Shown: positions 51,237 through 59,711, counted from the first letter of the stretch. The stretch is 64,000 bases of DNA from CAZWTD01 sp964637345 (GCA_964637345.1 CAZWTD010000002.1:1-64000); one strand, 5' to 3'. Notes: generated from the letters alone by a model not told the origin. Numbers and translations: made by a program.

Positions 51237-51263
51237 AAGGAGTGAGCAGAAGCTCACTCCTTT
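51237..51263. terminator. Bidirectional terminator between 51230 and 51254 genes
   Basis: AAGGAGTGAGC (51237-51247), loop AGAA, GCTCACTCCTT (51252-51262), then T. The stop codon of the minus-strand gene (51254-51256) lies in its right arm. Confidence 0.75.
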
Positions 51264-51739
51264 GAGAGGCGACGGTACAAGGACCAGGGGAGAAGACGGA
51301 GCGGGATTTCGCGGAGCCACCACATGAGCGGCGACCGCGTCCAGATCTGGGTTGATAGCGGGTCAAACCATCGAACTTCGGAGCCCTTCGATGGCTTGTG
51401 GATATGGGGCACAGCAAAGCCGAGTTGCCGAAGGTCCCGAGCACAGCGCCAGGCGTGCGGCGGGGCTGCGAAGAGGCTGACCGAACGCCAGCCGCGTTCC
51501 CGGGCGAGCGCCTGGAAGCGGAGGGCGATGTCGAGCGATGACAAGTAGCGGCCGGGTCGAGGCTGAATCACAGTCACGACAACGCCAGGCGACGTGATGG
51601 CGATGTCTGGTTGTGTTACAACCGTGAGGTTATTGTATGAGGCCCAGCCTCCCGCATAGCGCGCGAGGTATTGATTGGGTTTTGTTGAGCTCGGTACTCC
51701 GAACGCGAAAACCAGTACGACATCAGTCCTGGCGTCCAA
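51254..51739 (-). CDS. DUF218-like (YdcF/ElyC-type) protein, TTG start
   Basis: 161 aa. VLVFAFGV near the start, then a distal Arg-rich block …RFQALARERGWRSVSLFAAPPHAWRCARDLRQLGF… and a C-terminal WWLREIPLRLLPW, similar to DUF218 proteins that have WxRE near the end. The usual N-terminal helices are missing. The TTG at 51739 follows a strong Shine-Dalgarno (GAGGAGGT, 5 nt away) and a promoter TTGACT (51814-51809), 17 bp, TAAGAA (51791-51786). Family assignment moderate. Confidence 0.6.
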   Translation of the reverse strand: MDARTDVVLVFAFGVPSSTKPNQYLARYAGGWASYNNLTVVTQPDIAITSPGVVVTVIQPRPGRYLSSLDIALRFQALARERGWRSVSLFAAPPHAWRCARDLRQLGFAVPHIHKPSKGSEVRWFDPLSTQIWTRSPLMWWLREIPLRLLPWSLYRRLSKE

Positions 51740-52333
51740 GGATTACCTCCTCTATTCCGGTGTGAAGGTGCGGTACCTCGCGCCTTTCTTAGTACAAAAA
51801 AGAGGAAAAGTCAATAGAAAGGCCCCGCGCGCTGCAAGTGACAGGACCGGGAACAGAGCAGCAGCGCGCGGGGGTTCAGACGGAACGATACGCAGTTGAT
51901 TTGGCTCTACCGCTTGATTCCGCGGGGCGAGAGGGTAGGATCCTCAAGGCGGCGTCAAACGGGCACTCTAAGTATAAACCTGACGGCAAAAGCGTCAAGA
52001 GAAAGCGCCGCGGCCCGTACTCAACCACGAGGGGCTGGTTGAGTTGATGGGGCGGCCGCGGCGCTGGCTTCGTTCGTACTTGTTCGGCGTGATTCCTCGC
52101 GCAGAGGGTGGGAAACACCGAACAAGGTGCGTGGGGGTGACTACCAGGGCGGTAGTCATGTCGGCCAGGGGCTGAAGCTTGGGGACGAATCACGGTCGAT
52201 GGGTCCGAAGCCGAAGCTTCGGAATGCTGCGCGCGCCATCGGCGTTTTCGTTCCATATTCTCCAGGCCTTCCGAGCAGGAAGAGCATAGCGGAGCGGGAT
52301 GACGATGTCAACGATTCTTTTAAAAAGGTGTGC
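51740..52333. other. Hairpin-rich noncoding island before dtd
   Basis: About 600 bp without a credible gene. Strong inverted repeats follow one another. CCCCGCGCGCTGC (51823-51835) pairs with its complement near 51860-51872. A 62-nt hairpin has AGCGCCGCGGCC (52004-52015) with GGCCGCGGCGCT (52054-52065), enclosing CTCAACCA (52020-52027) with TGGTTGAG (52036-52043). Further pairs are CTTGTTCGG with CCGAACAAG near 52080-52126, GACTACC-AGGGC-GGTAGTC near 52140, and CCGAAGC-CGAA-GCTTCGG near 52208. It may be a structured RNA or serial terminators. Confidence 0.45.
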
Positions 52334-52339
52334 TAGACT
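52334..52339 (+). promoter_or_regulatory. -10 element of dtd (leaderless)
   Basis: TAGACT preceded by TGC (extended -10), 7 nt from the ATG at 52347. Confidence 0.5.
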
Positions 52340-52346
52340 GTTGCCT

Positions 52347-52793
52347 ATGCGGGCAATTATTCAACGAGTTCAGGCGGCGACAGTTCAGGTCGATACGAGA
52401 GAGGTCGGCTCGATCAAAGTTGGGTTTTTTATTCTCCTCGGAGTGGCGACTGACGACACGGAAACCGATGCTACGTGGATGGCGGATCGAATCGCCGGAT
52501 TGCGAATAATGGCTGACGAGTCCGGAAAGATGAACCGTACGCTCAAAGAGGCTTCGGGAAGTATTTTGCTCGTTTCCCAATTTACGCTTCACGCGGACGT
52601 GCGTTCCGGTCGCCGGCCCAGTTTTTTGAAAGCAGCCCGGCCTGAACTTGCTCAACCGCTCTACGAACGGGTTCGCGATTTGCTCCGAAGCGCCGGGGTA
52701 CAGGTTGAAACCGGAGAGTTCGGTTCATATATGACGATTCCTGTTGTGAACGATGGACCAACAACGATCTTCATCGATTCAAAAGAAGCGTAA
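52347..52793 (+). CDS. dtd: D-aminoacyl-tRNA deacylase
   Basis: 148 aa. Catalytic signatures SQFTLHADVRSGRRPSF (about 77-93, SQxxL) and VNDGPTTIFID near the C-terminus (the cross-subunit Gly-Pro motif appears as DGP). It hydrolyses D-aminoacyl-tRNA (and Gly-tRNAAla) for translation quality. The start at 52347 fits the -10 placed 7 nt earlier; the longer frame to 52299 overlaps the promoter. The last 41 nt overlap mutY. Confidence 0.95.
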   Translation: MRAIIQRVQAATVQVDTREVGSIKVGFFILLGVATDDTETDATWMADRIAGLRIMADESGKMNRTLKEASGSILLVSQFTLHADVRSGRRPSFLKAARPELAQPLYERVRDLLRSAGVQVETGEFGSYMTIPVVNDGPTTIFIDSKEA

Positions 52794-53670
52794 GGAATTT
52801 TTTCGGCGTACTCTCCTGTCTTTCTTTCGGCGAGAGGGTCGGGATTTACCGTGGAGGAAGACGCGCGACCCCTATCGCATTTTGGTTTCTGAAGTCATGC
52901 TTCAGCAGACGCAGGTCAGTCGGGTCATTGAGAAGTATCGAAATTTTCTTCGGCGTTTTCCGAGCGCTCGAATGCTTGCGAAGGCGAGTCGTGCTGATGT
53001 GATTCGGGCCTGGTCAGGACTTGGGTACAACCGTCGCGCGCTCAATCTTCAACGCACGACCCAGGAAGTCATGACCAACTATCAGGGCGTCTTTCCGCGA
53101 ACCGTTCAGGAACTCGAGGCCCTGCCGGGCATTGGTCCCTACACGGCACGGGCCCTGGCGGCGTTCGCTTACGAACAGCCCGTTGCGATGATCGACACAA
53201 ATGTCCGGCGGGTGATCGGGCGTTATTTCGTCGGGCTGAAGAATGTGCCCCCCGTTCAACTTGAGCGTCTCGCGGATGCGCTCGTCAGGAAGCAACACGC
53301 TTGGGCCTGGGGGCACGCGCTTATGGATTTCGGCGCAATGGTCTGTACAGCGCGCGATCCGAAGTGCGTGACTTGTCCGCTCCAAATGACGTGTCAGGCC
53401 GCTCCGGCGATCGCCCGCTTGCGGACTAGTGGCGGAACGCTCCCGAGAGTGAAAAAAGCCGGCGAGTCCTTTCGCGAGTCGAATCGTTTTTACCGCGGGA
53501 GGATTGTTGAGGCGCTTCGTTATGGGGCGATGCCTGAGGCTAGGCTTTGGAAGGTCTTGTACGCAGCCCATCCGTATCTCGAGCTTGTCCGCTTTACCGG
53601 TGCGGTGCGCGCACTTAGAGATGAAGGTTTTTTAGTCATTTCACGAAACAGTATCCGACTCGCTTCGTAG
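52753..53670 (+). CDS. mutY: A/G-specific adenine glycosylase MutY
   Basis: 305 aa. Catalytic E47 in LVSEVMLQQTQVSRV, the HhH motif LEALPGIGPYTARALAAF, D148 in MIDTNVRR, and the iron-sulfur loop C198-x6-C205-x2-C208-x5-C214. The C-terminal NUDIX-like 8-oxoG recognition domain is missing: after residue 230 there are only about 75 residues with a winged-helix feel. It removes adenine opposite 8-oxoG. It overlaps dtd by 41 nt. Confidence 0.9.
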   Translation: MDQQRSSSIQKKRKEFFRRTLLSFFRREGRDLPWRKTRDPYRILVSEVMLQQTQVSRVIEKYRNFLRRFPSARMLAKASRADVIRAWSGLGYNRRALNLQRTTQEVMTNYQGVFPRTVQELEALPGIGPYTARALAAFAYEQPVAMIDTNVRRVIGRYFVGLKNVPPVQLERLADALVRKQHAWAWGHALMDFGAMVCTARDPKCVTCPLQMTCQAAPAIARLRTSGGTLPRVKKAGESFRESNRFYRGRIVEALRYGAMPEARLWKVLYAAHPYLELVRFTGAVRALRDEGFLVISRNSIRLAS

Positions 53671-53682
53671 GGTTACGTGGGA

Positions 53683-53711
53683 TTGACAGAGTGGCATCTT
53701 CGTGCTAGTCT
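53683..53711 (+). promoter_or_regulatory. Promoter of the 53813 gene
   Basis: TTGACA (53683-53688), 17 bp, TAGTCT (53706-53711). The ~95-nt leader contains CGGTCG/CGACCG pairing and ends in GAGGAGGT. Confidence 0.7.
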
Positions 53712-53812
53712 TTTTTGTTTCGGTCGGATCTGTTCTGCGACCGGAACATGTACCTTTCAGATTCTACATAAGTAGATCGCCGGCAATGGGGTTGTTATGA
53801 GGAGGTCATGCC

Positions 53813-54367
53813 ATGCGTTTCATTTTTTTGCTGTTGGGACTGTGCTGTACCGCCGGATTTGTGAACGCAGAGCCGACGGTGTTCATGAGGGAAGTAGAGT
53901 TCCCGGACACCGTACTCGACACACAGGATGCATTCAAGACCTGGGTCGGAGAATACGGGGAGGTTGGTGAAGCCGATCTCAGGCTCGCTCCACCCCCCTA
54001 CTACTTGGTCGTTATTGTGTCACAGAAAGCGGTCCTTCCAGATGGAACTCAGATCGTTCTTCGAAGGGCGCAAGTGTGCACGATCAAGTACGACGCATGC
54101 TATGGGGGTGTAGTCAATTTCGGCGGTGTGTATGTCGACCTATACTCCTGGTGTAGAGGCCAGGGTATAACAGAGCGAGTGAGTTTCGCAGGAGGTGGGC
54201 GCTATGTCAATCTGACAAAGGATCTTGATAGCGCCATATCAATCCTGCGCGGAGTCGGGAGCGCCGAGGAACGACTCAGCCGTACGGTCAAATACTTCAC
54301 CAGTACTCCGATTGACGAACGCGTCGGGGGCGGGTGGAGTCGAGATTTTGGCCCCTGGCATCGGTGA
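53813..54367 (+). CDS. Secreted protein of unknown function
   Basis: 184 aa. Clear signal peptide (residues 1-19, cut near VNA-EP). Five Cys in the mature part (CTIKYDACYGG, WCRGQG) may form disulfides; the rest is beta-rich (YYLVVIVSQKAVLPDGTQIVLRRAQV). Strong Shine-Dalgarno GAGGAGGT 6 nt before the ATG. A single-gene unit with its own promoter and a terminator at 54386. I do not recognise the family. Confidence 0.75.
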   Translation: MRFIFLLLGLCCTAGFVNAEPTVFMREVEFPDTVLDTQDAFKTWVGEYGEVGEADLRLAPPPYYLVVIVSQKAVLPDGTQIVLRRAQVCTIKYDACYGGVVNFGGVYVDLYSWCRGQGITERVSFAGGGRYVNLTKDLDSAISILRGVGSAEERLSRTVKYFTSTPIDERVGGGWSRDFGPWHR

Positions 54368-54385
54368 TCGGCTAAGTGTTCGCTT

Positions 54386-54423
54386 AAACCGCGCTCCCTA
54401 TTAAAGGTTGCGCGGTTTCCTTT
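54386..54423 (+). terminator. Terminator of the 53813 gene
   Basis: AAACCGCGC (54386-54394) with GCGCGGTTT (54410-54418), followed by CCTTT. Confidence 0.75.
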
Positions 54424-54450
54424 AGTATCAGTTGATTCCAGTTTAACTGA

Positions 54451-54480
54451 TTGCCGAGGCGCAGACGCCTCAGCTATACT
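54451..54480 (+). promoter_or_regulatory. Promoter of xseA (leaderless)
   Basis: TTGCCG (54451-54456), 18 bp, TATACT (54475-54480); ATG at 54489 is 8 nt away. Confidence 0.65.
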
Positions 54481-54488
54481 CTTAGGGT

Positions 54489-55742
54489 ATGGCGTCCCGT
54501 ATTTACTCGGTCAGCGAATTTGTTACTGGTTTACGCGAGGTTCTTCGCCACACGATTGGCGTGGTGACGATTCAAGGCGAGGTCACGAATTATCGGGCCC
54601 AGCAGTCGAATCTCGTGTTCTTCGAGTTGAAAGATAAAGAGAGTTGCTTGCTCTGCTTCGGACTCTCGCATGAAGTTCGGATGAAACTCGAAGACGGGAT
54701 GGAGCTTCAGGTGACTGGCTACCCCTCCTTATTCCAAAAACGAGGAAGCTTTCATTTTCGGGTGATGGAGCTTCGTCCAGTTGGCGCAGGCGCCCTCCAA
54801 AAAGCCCTTGAGGAATTGAAGCGTCGGTTGGAGGCGGAGGGGGTTTTTCGTTCCGAGCGGAAACGTCCGCTTCCGCGCTTCCCGGAGCGAATCGGTTTGA
54901 TTACGTCTCCGGACGCGGCCGCGTACACTGACGTCCTCCGCGTGCTTCAGAACCGCTGGGGAGGACTACGGGTGTTGTTTTTCCCAGTCGCTGTTCAGGG
55001 CGGGGGAGCGGCGCGCCAAATCGCCCAGGCGCTACGGGCAGCCGGTCAAGAGTCGCTCGATGCAATTATTCTCACCCGGGGTGGCGGATCGCTTGAGGAC
55101 CTTCAGTCTTTTAATGATGAAGAAGTAGCTCGAGCCATTTTCGCGTCGCCAGTTCCGGTTGTGACCGGAGTCGGACATGAGCGGGATTGGACGATTGCCG
55201 ACCTGGTAGCTGACGTTCGGGCGGCAACGCCATCGAACGCAGCTGAACTTCTTGTTCCGGATCGTCGCGACATTAACGCGGGAATCGACGCTATGGTCGA
55301 ATCTCTGAGCGCTTCCTTCTCGCACCAGCTCTCTCGACGCGAGGCCGATCTCACCGCACAGTTCAGCGGACTTCAACGCTCGCTCGAGACGAGGTCGCTG
55401 CGCCTCCGTTCGCTCCTTGATCGTTTTGGACGCTTTAACGTGCTTGCTCGTCAGCGCCTTATGAATCGCCAGGCTGATCTTCGAGCAGCTGTACAACTCC
55501 TCGTTCGCGGTATCCGCTCGAGCGTCGCCCGAAACCTTGTTAACCTTGACCAGCAATCACGCCTGCTCGGGTCCTTATCCCCGCAAGCTACGCTTGAACG
55601 TGGGTATAGCATTACCCGCCTGGCTGGTCAGCGCGCTCCGCTTCGAGCCGCGGGGGAGGTCCGGCCAGGGGCCGTACTCACAACACAACTAGCTGATGGA
55701 TCTCTCTCTTCAACCGTAACTCAGCACACTCATGACGACTAA
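54489..55742 (+). CDS. xseA: Exodeoxyribonuclease VII large subunit
   Basis: 417 aa. N-terminal OB fold (YSVSEFVTGLREVLRHTIGVVTIQGEVTNYRAQQSNLVFFELKD), nuclease domain with ERIGLITSPDAAAYTDVL, ILTRGGGSLEDLQSFNDEEVARAI and VTGVGHERDWTIADLVADVRAATPSNAAEL, a long coiled-coil region (270-370) and a short C-terminal beta-barrel. Degrades single-stranded DNA to oligonucleotides with XseB. Overlaps xseB by 11 nt. Confidence 0.95.
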   Translation: MASRIYSVSEFVTGLREVLRHTIGVVTIQGEVTNYRAQQSNLVFFELKDKESCLLCFGLSHEVRMKLEDGMELQVTGYPSLFQKRGSFHFRVMELRPVGAGALQKALEELKRRLEAEGVFRSERKRPLPRFPERIGLITSPDAAAYTDVLRVLQNRWGGLRVLFFPVAVQGGGAARQIAQALRAAGQESLDAIILTRGGGSLEDLQSFNDEEVARAIFASPVPVVTGVGHERDWTIADLVADVRAATPSNAAELLVPDRRDINAGIDAMVESLSASFSHQLSRREADLTAQFSGLQRSLETRSLRLRSLLDRFGRFNVLARQRLMNRQADLRAAVQLLVRGIRSSVARNLVNLDQQSRLLGSLSPQATLERGYSITRLAGQRAPLRAAGEVRPGAVLTTQLADGSLSSTVTQHTHDD

Positions 55743-55950
55743 GAAAACCACCCGCCCGACGTCCTTCGCGCAACAGTTCGCCGAGCTTGAGAAAATCACC
55801 AGCCTCTTCGAGCGGGACGATCTCGACCTCGACCTCGCTATGAAAGAATATGAGCGGGGCTTAGAAATTGCCAAGCAGCTGAAGCTTCGCCTGAAAGATC
55901 TCGAGAATACGGTCGAGCGGCTAAAGAAAAAATTTCAGGAAAATGATTAA
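55732..55950 (+). CDS. xseB: Exodeoxyribonuclease VII small subunit
   Basis: 72 aa, two long helices (SFAQQFAELEKITSLFERDDLDLDLAMKEYERGLEIAKQLKLRLKDLENTVERL). The length and the adjacency to xseA make the assignment firm. It coats the XseA coiled coil. Overlap of 11 nt suggests translational coupling. Confidence 0.93.
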   Translation: MTTKKTTRPTSFAQQFAELEKITSLFERDDLDLDLAMKEYERGLEIAKQLKLRLKDLENTVERLKKKFQEND

Positions 55951-55974
55951 GGTGCGTATTCGCGTACTTCAGGG

Positions 55975-55980
55975 TATACT
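55975..55980 (+). promoter_or_regulatory. -10 element of the 55987 gene (leaderless)
   Basis: TATACT preceded by GGG; the ATG at 55987 is 6 nt away. Confidence 0.5.
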
Positions 55981-55986
55981 GAACAT

Positions 55987-56589
55987 ATGAGACCGACTCA
56001 TCGCCAAGGAAGAACCACGATCCGCTGGGGACTCCTTTTTGTCCTGGTTGTCGTTATTGCGGCGCTCGGGTGGTGGACAAACAGCCGTGAGCGAAATATC
56101 TCAAGTAACAATACCGCTTTTCCGAGTAACACAGCGAATGCCACGCGCGTTACGGTCGGGGAGAATGTGAATGCTGCTTTTTCGCTTCTCCCTGACGAAA
56201 CAGTTCAGCCCGAGCCGCCGAAGAAAACCACAGCGGATTTTCCGAAGTCTGCTTCGGACTGCACGCAGGCGGACGGAAGCTGGGAGTGGCGCGATTCGCT
56301 TTGTTGGCCGAATGATGAAGCAACCTGTACGTCCTTCGATGGACTCTGGGGCGCCTATGGACTTCATAACGCAACAAGCTGCTATATACGTACCGCTGAT
56401 GCCGGAAGCGTATGTAGCGATAACGATGAGTGTCTCGGCTACTGTATCGTGAGTCCAGGTCAGATTCAGGATCAAGACCGTGATGATGAGGTGAGTAATG
56501 TGAAAGGAACCTGCACGCCACGATTGCCAGTTCGTGATTGCGTGACTGCGCTGACTGATGGGCGTCCGGCCGTTGTCTGTCCGCAATGA
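55987..56589 (+). CDS. Cys-rich exported protein, single membrane anchor
   Basis: 200 aa. A membrane helix at residues 13-30 precedes an Asn/Thr-rich stretch, then a Cys-rich domain (…SDCTQADGSWEWRDSLCWPNDEATCTSFDGLWGAY…CSDNDECLGYC…CTPRLPVRDC…) with about ten Cys, a paired pattern suggesting disulfides. ATGA overlap with the metallopeptidase gene downstream. Role unknown. Confidence 0.75.
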   Translation: MRPTHRQGRTTIRWGLLFVLVVVIAALGWWTNSRERNISSNNTAFPSNTANATRVTVGENVNAAFSLLPDETVQPEPPKKTTADFPKSASDCTQADGSWEWRDSLCWPNDEATCTSFDGLWGAYGLHNATSCYIRTADAGSVCSDNDECLGYCIVSPGQIQDQDRDDEVSNVKGTCTPRLPVRDCVTALTDGRPAVVCPQ

Positions 56590-56942
56590 CATTGAGTCCT
56601 GAGCGCTTTGAGGCGCTGGTTGCTGAAGCGCTCGACGCGCTCCCGAAGCGATATCGCGATCTTCTCGAAGATGTTGCGGTTGTGATTGAAGATCGCTCGG
56701 CGCCGGAGTTGAGGCAGCGGCTGACTCTCGGGCGTTACCATGGGGTGCCGCGGCTGATCCGGCAAGGCGTTGATCCTCTCCTCCCGGACCACATTACGCT
56801 TTTTCGTGACGACCTCCTCCAAGTCGCGAATAGCGAGGCGGAGCTAAGAAAGGAGATTGAGGCGACGCTCTGGCATGAGATTGGGCATCACCTTGGTTTT
56901 TCAGATGCAGAATTGCTCCGTCTCGAACGGAAAAAGCGTTGA
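56586..56942 (+). CDS. Small zincin-like metallopeptidase
   Basis: 118 aa. ATLWHEIGHHLGFSD (94-107) contains HExxH (H97, E98, H101) and fits the minimal zincin family (metallopeptidase family of about 120 aa). FEALVAEALDALPKRYRDLLEDVAVVIED at the N-terminus is the typical opening. Cytoplasmic. ATGA overlap with the exported protein upstream. Confidence 0.85.
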   Translation: MTLSPERFEALVAEALDALPKRYRDLLEDVAVVIEDRSAPELRQRLTLGRYHGVPRLIRQGVDPLLPDHITLFRDDLLQVANSEAELRKEIEATLWHEIGHHLGFSDAELLRLERKKR

Positions 56943-56967
56943 GCCTCTCCTCCCTACGTGGTACACT
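56939..56967 (+). promoter_or_regulatory. Promoter of the VIT1-like gene (leaderless)
   Basis: TTGAGC (56939-56944), 17 bp, TACACT (56962-56967). ATG at 56977 is 9 nt away. Confidence 0.65.
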
Positions 56968-56976
56968 GTTCGCGCT

Positions 56977-57774
56977 ATGGCGGATACTGTTGAGCACATA
57001 CCGGACCACCTCGTCCCGCACTACGCTCGGAAGCGCGAGCTTTTGAGGCTGCCTGAAAACACGACGCATCGCCAAATCGAAGACGCCTACCATCAGCGTT
57101 CAACGGGTCGCTATTTAGGCGATGTTATTTTTGGCGCGAACGACGGGTTGATTACAACTTTTGCGGTTGTTGCTGGCGCGGCTGGAGCGGGGCTTACTCC
57201 TACGGTTGTCCTTATCATTGGATTTGCCAACTTACTCGGCGACGGACTTTCGATGGGTCTCGGAAATTATCTCGGGAAAAAGTCGGAGCTGGCCTACCAG
57301 AGAAATCAACGCGTAAAAGAAGGCTGGGAAATTGATCACCTCCGAGAAATCGAGCTTCAGGAGATCCGCGACATTTTTTCGCGTTGGGGCTTTTCTGGGT
57401 CTGACCTTGAACGGGCCGTTACAATTGTGAGTCAGAAACGCGAGGCGTGGATCGATATAATGATGAAAGAAGAGCTTGGAATTATCGAGGATCATGACGA
57501 GCATCCCGGCAAGCACGGAGTCGCGACATTTTTTTCTTTTGCCGGCGCGGCATTGCTTCCCCTTTTGCCCTTTGTATTCGGGATGGAAGGGGGAGCGGCC
57601 TATGGTGCTTCGGTTGGGATTACGGCGCTGACGTTATTCTTTGTCGGTGCTTCGCGGAGTCGCTTATCGGCGATGCGTTTTTGGCGGGCCGGCGTTGAGA
57701 TGCTTTTTGTCGGCGGGATAGCCGCGCTCGCCGCGTATCTTATTGGCGATATTCTTTCGCGTAGTGTACAATAA
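56977..57774 (+). CDS. VIT1/CCC1-family iron/manganese transporter-like protein
   Basis: 265 aa. GRYLGDVIFGANDGLITTFAVVAGAAGAG opens the membrane core (about 43-71), followed by GFANLLGDGLSMGLGNYLGKKSE with the metal-binding loop. A cytoplasmic insert of helices (100-170, rich in Glu: EIDHLREIELQEIRDIF…KEELGIIEDHDEHP) matches the metal-sensing part. About five membrane helices in all. Substrate would be Fe2+ or Mn2+. Start preferred at 56977 because of the -10 spacing. Confidence 0.88.
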   Translation: MADTVEHIPDHLVPHYARKRELLRLPENTTHRQIEDAYHQRSTGRYLGDVIFGANDGLITTFAVVAGAAGAGLTPTVVLIIGFANLLGDGLSMGLGNYLGKKSELAYQRNQRVKEGWEIDHLREIELQEIRDIFSRWGFSGSDLERAVTIVSQKREAWIDIMMKEELGIIEDHDEHPGKHGVATFFSFAGAALLPLLPFVFGMEGGAAYGASVGITALTLFFVGASRSRLSAMRFWRAGVEMLFVGGIAALAAYLIGDILSRSVQ

Positions 57775-57814
57775 TCGACTGAAGGATTCGTAAAAAGCTG
57801 AAAAGGAAAAGCGT

Positions 57815-59128
57815 ATGAAAACACCACAAAGCCGCGCTGCACGCCGGCCGGCCGTTCGATCGACTCGGAGCAGAATAACGAAGTCGAGAATGGCCGAGCT
57901 CCCAAGTCCGCCTCGCGAATTAGCTCTTCCTCCGCCGAAGCGTTGGAAGGCGCTCTGGCGGCCCCTTGCTGTTGTTTTGATTATCGCCCTCGCTATTGCC
58001 GGTGCGCTCCTTTTTGGCGCTCCAAATTTGTTACGTAAGGGGAGTACTCAACTGAATACGAATACTACAGAAAAGCAGGCAGCGGATACGAGTCTCGTCG
58101 CGCAGATTCGGTATGAGTATGAATGGAAAGGGGAGTCGCTTTCATCAGAAGCGGGCGATCAGCAGGTTGCGTCAACCCCGAAGGCTGTTGTGAGCGAGGG
58201 CGATGTTCGGCGGGTGAGCGCAGCCCTTGGGCTCGGCGAGGAAATTCGAACATCGGAGTACGATGCCGGGGTTATGGCCTTTGAAGCAGGCGCCGTAATG
58301 CCGAACGAGCCGCTTGATGCAACGACCGATTCCGTTTACTCGGACCCAAACGCCTATCAATTAACCGCCTATTCAAATCAGTCGCATTACTGGTACTCGC
58401 TTCTCTCGAGCGGGACCTGGATGCAGGATCATGCCGCTCCGCTCCCTGATGAAGCTGAAGCGAAAACACTAGCCGAAGCTTTTTTCCGGGATCGAAATCT
58501 GTTGCCGAGCGATGCGGGCGGGCCTTACGTCCGGAGCGCGCAAGAACTACTCGCGTCGATTAGTGCAGAAACTGCCTCAGCGCCCGCTTTTGTCTCTGTC
58601 TATTTTACTCGACTCATTGACGGGCGCGAAGTTGTAGACGAATCCGGTACGCCACTCCCGTACCTGACCTTAGATATCGGCGGTGATCGCAAGATTCTCT
58701 CCGCCTCCGGTCCTTTCCAGATTAACCCGTCGCTTGAGTTTTCGACTGCACCCGGTCGCTCATCGCAAGCGGCTTGGGACGGTGTTTCGGGAAACGAGTG
58801 GGGACCAGGCCGCTATTCCGGAACCGGAGATGCAACAGCTGCGCCGGTCGCGATATCGATGGATACGCTGACTCTTGCGATGCTGGCTGTTCCCGGGTCT
58901 ACGGCTGATGAACGGGAGTATTTTGAAGCGGTCTACGTTTTTGGCGGAACATTAGCCGCGTCTGACGGAAGCGACTCCTACGCCTTCCATATCGTCGCGC
59001 CTGCGGTGACCGACGGTCAGTATGAAGCTTATTTGAAAGATCAAGATGCCACCACGACCGAGCCGATCGGTAGTTCGGAAAGCTCGTCAACCGAAGACGA
59101 TTCCGACACCACCGTCGAGCCTTACTAG
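57815..59128 (+). CDS. Large exported protein of unknown function, one N-terminal membrane helix
   Basis: 437 aa. Basic cytoplasmic N-terminus (1-45), membrane helix (50-70), then a soluble exported domain with repeated acidic/aromatic segments (…EYDAGVMAFEAGAVMPNEPLD…HYWYSLLSSGTWMQDH…), and an acidic Ser/Thr-rich C-tail (SSESSSTEDDSDTT). Reads like lipoprotein- or anchor-type exported proteins of Patescibacteria. The last 83 nt overlap the next gene. Confidence 0.75.
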   Translation: MKTPQSRAARRPAVRSTRSRITKSRMAELPSPPRELALPPPKRWKALWRPLAVVLIIALAIAGALLFGAPNLLRKGSTQLNTNTTEKQAADTSLVAQIRYEYEWKGESLSSEAGDQQVASTPKAVVSEGDVRRVSAALGLGEEIRTSEYDAGVMAFEAGAVMPNEPLDATTDSVYSDPNAYQLTAYSNQSHYWYSLLSSGTWMQDHAAPLPDEAEAKTLAEAFFRDRNLLPSDAGGPYVRSAQELLASISAETASAPAFVSVYFTRLIDGREVVDESGTPLPYLTLDIGGDRKILSASGPFQINPSLEFSTAPGRSSQAAWDGVSGNEWGPGRYSGTGDATAAPVAISMDTLTLAMLAVPGSTADEREYFEAVYVFGGTLAASDGSDSYAFHIVAPAVTDGQYEAYLKDQDATTTEPIGSSESSSTEDDSDTTVEPY

Positions 59129-59687
59129 CTCATCACCCGAGTCAGCCCCGAAGAAGAAGGATTCGGCGCGCTGGGTTTACCTTATCCTCGGCGGCTTGCT
59201 TTGCGCAGCCTTCGGACTTGCTGCCTGGTCCTTTATCCCAGGGAGCGTGCCGGAGTCCGGACTTCATTATCCGGCAGCTTTTCAGGTTGTTGTCGGCGAT
59301 CGCGTTGTTGATTTTTCTTCGAGTCGGTATATGCATACCGAAGCCTGCCTCGAGACAAGTGAGGCTGAAACACCAACAGCACCCGAAGAGCAAATCGAAA
59401 AAGCTTTCCTCGTTGGGGGAGTGGGAGATATTGTGCATGTCCGGCGAGAAGGAGCGATCTGGCAAGACTTGTTTACGAATCTTCAGTATGAATTTCCCTC
59501 CCCGGTTATCGGTTTTGTGAACGGGGAGCGCGTTGATCGCATCCTCGAAATGCCGATTGAGGCGTATCAGCGCGTGGTATTCGTGAGCGGATCGTATTCC
59601 GATCTTGAAGGAAAAGCTCAAGACCTTCCGTCGCTCGATGCAATGAAGAGGGCGGTTCGGGATTCGGAGACGTGCGAAAGCAGCTGA
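59046..59687 (+). CDS. Exported protein of unknown function, one membrane helix
   Basis: 213 aa. Pro-rich cytoplasmic start (1-40), membrane helix (43-65), then an extracytoplasmic domain (…LHYPAAFQVVVGDRVVDFSSSRYMHTEACLE…IEKAFLVGGVGDIVHVRREGAIWQDLFTNLQYEFP…). It overlaps the previous gene by 83 nt and looks like its partner in an operon. Start somewhat uncertain. Confidence 0.6.
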   Translation: MPPRPSRSVVRKARQPKTIPTPPSSLTSSSPESAPKKKDSARWVYLILGGLLCAAFGLAAWSFIPGSVPESGLHYPAAFQVVVGDRVVDFSSSRYMHTEACLETSEAETPTAPEEQIEKAFLVGGVGDIVHVRREGAIWQDLFTNLQYEFPSPVIGFVNGERVDRILEMPIEAYQRVVFVSGSYSDLEGKAQDLPSLDAMKRAVRDSETCESS

Positions 59688-59711
59688 GATGAGCTTGAAT
59701 AAACCCAAGGC

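Noticed and set aside
51876..52256. Minus-strand frame of 126 codons in the hairpin-rich island
   Set aside because: Arg/Pro/Ser-rich translation typical of inverted-repeat DNA, no ribosome-binding site.
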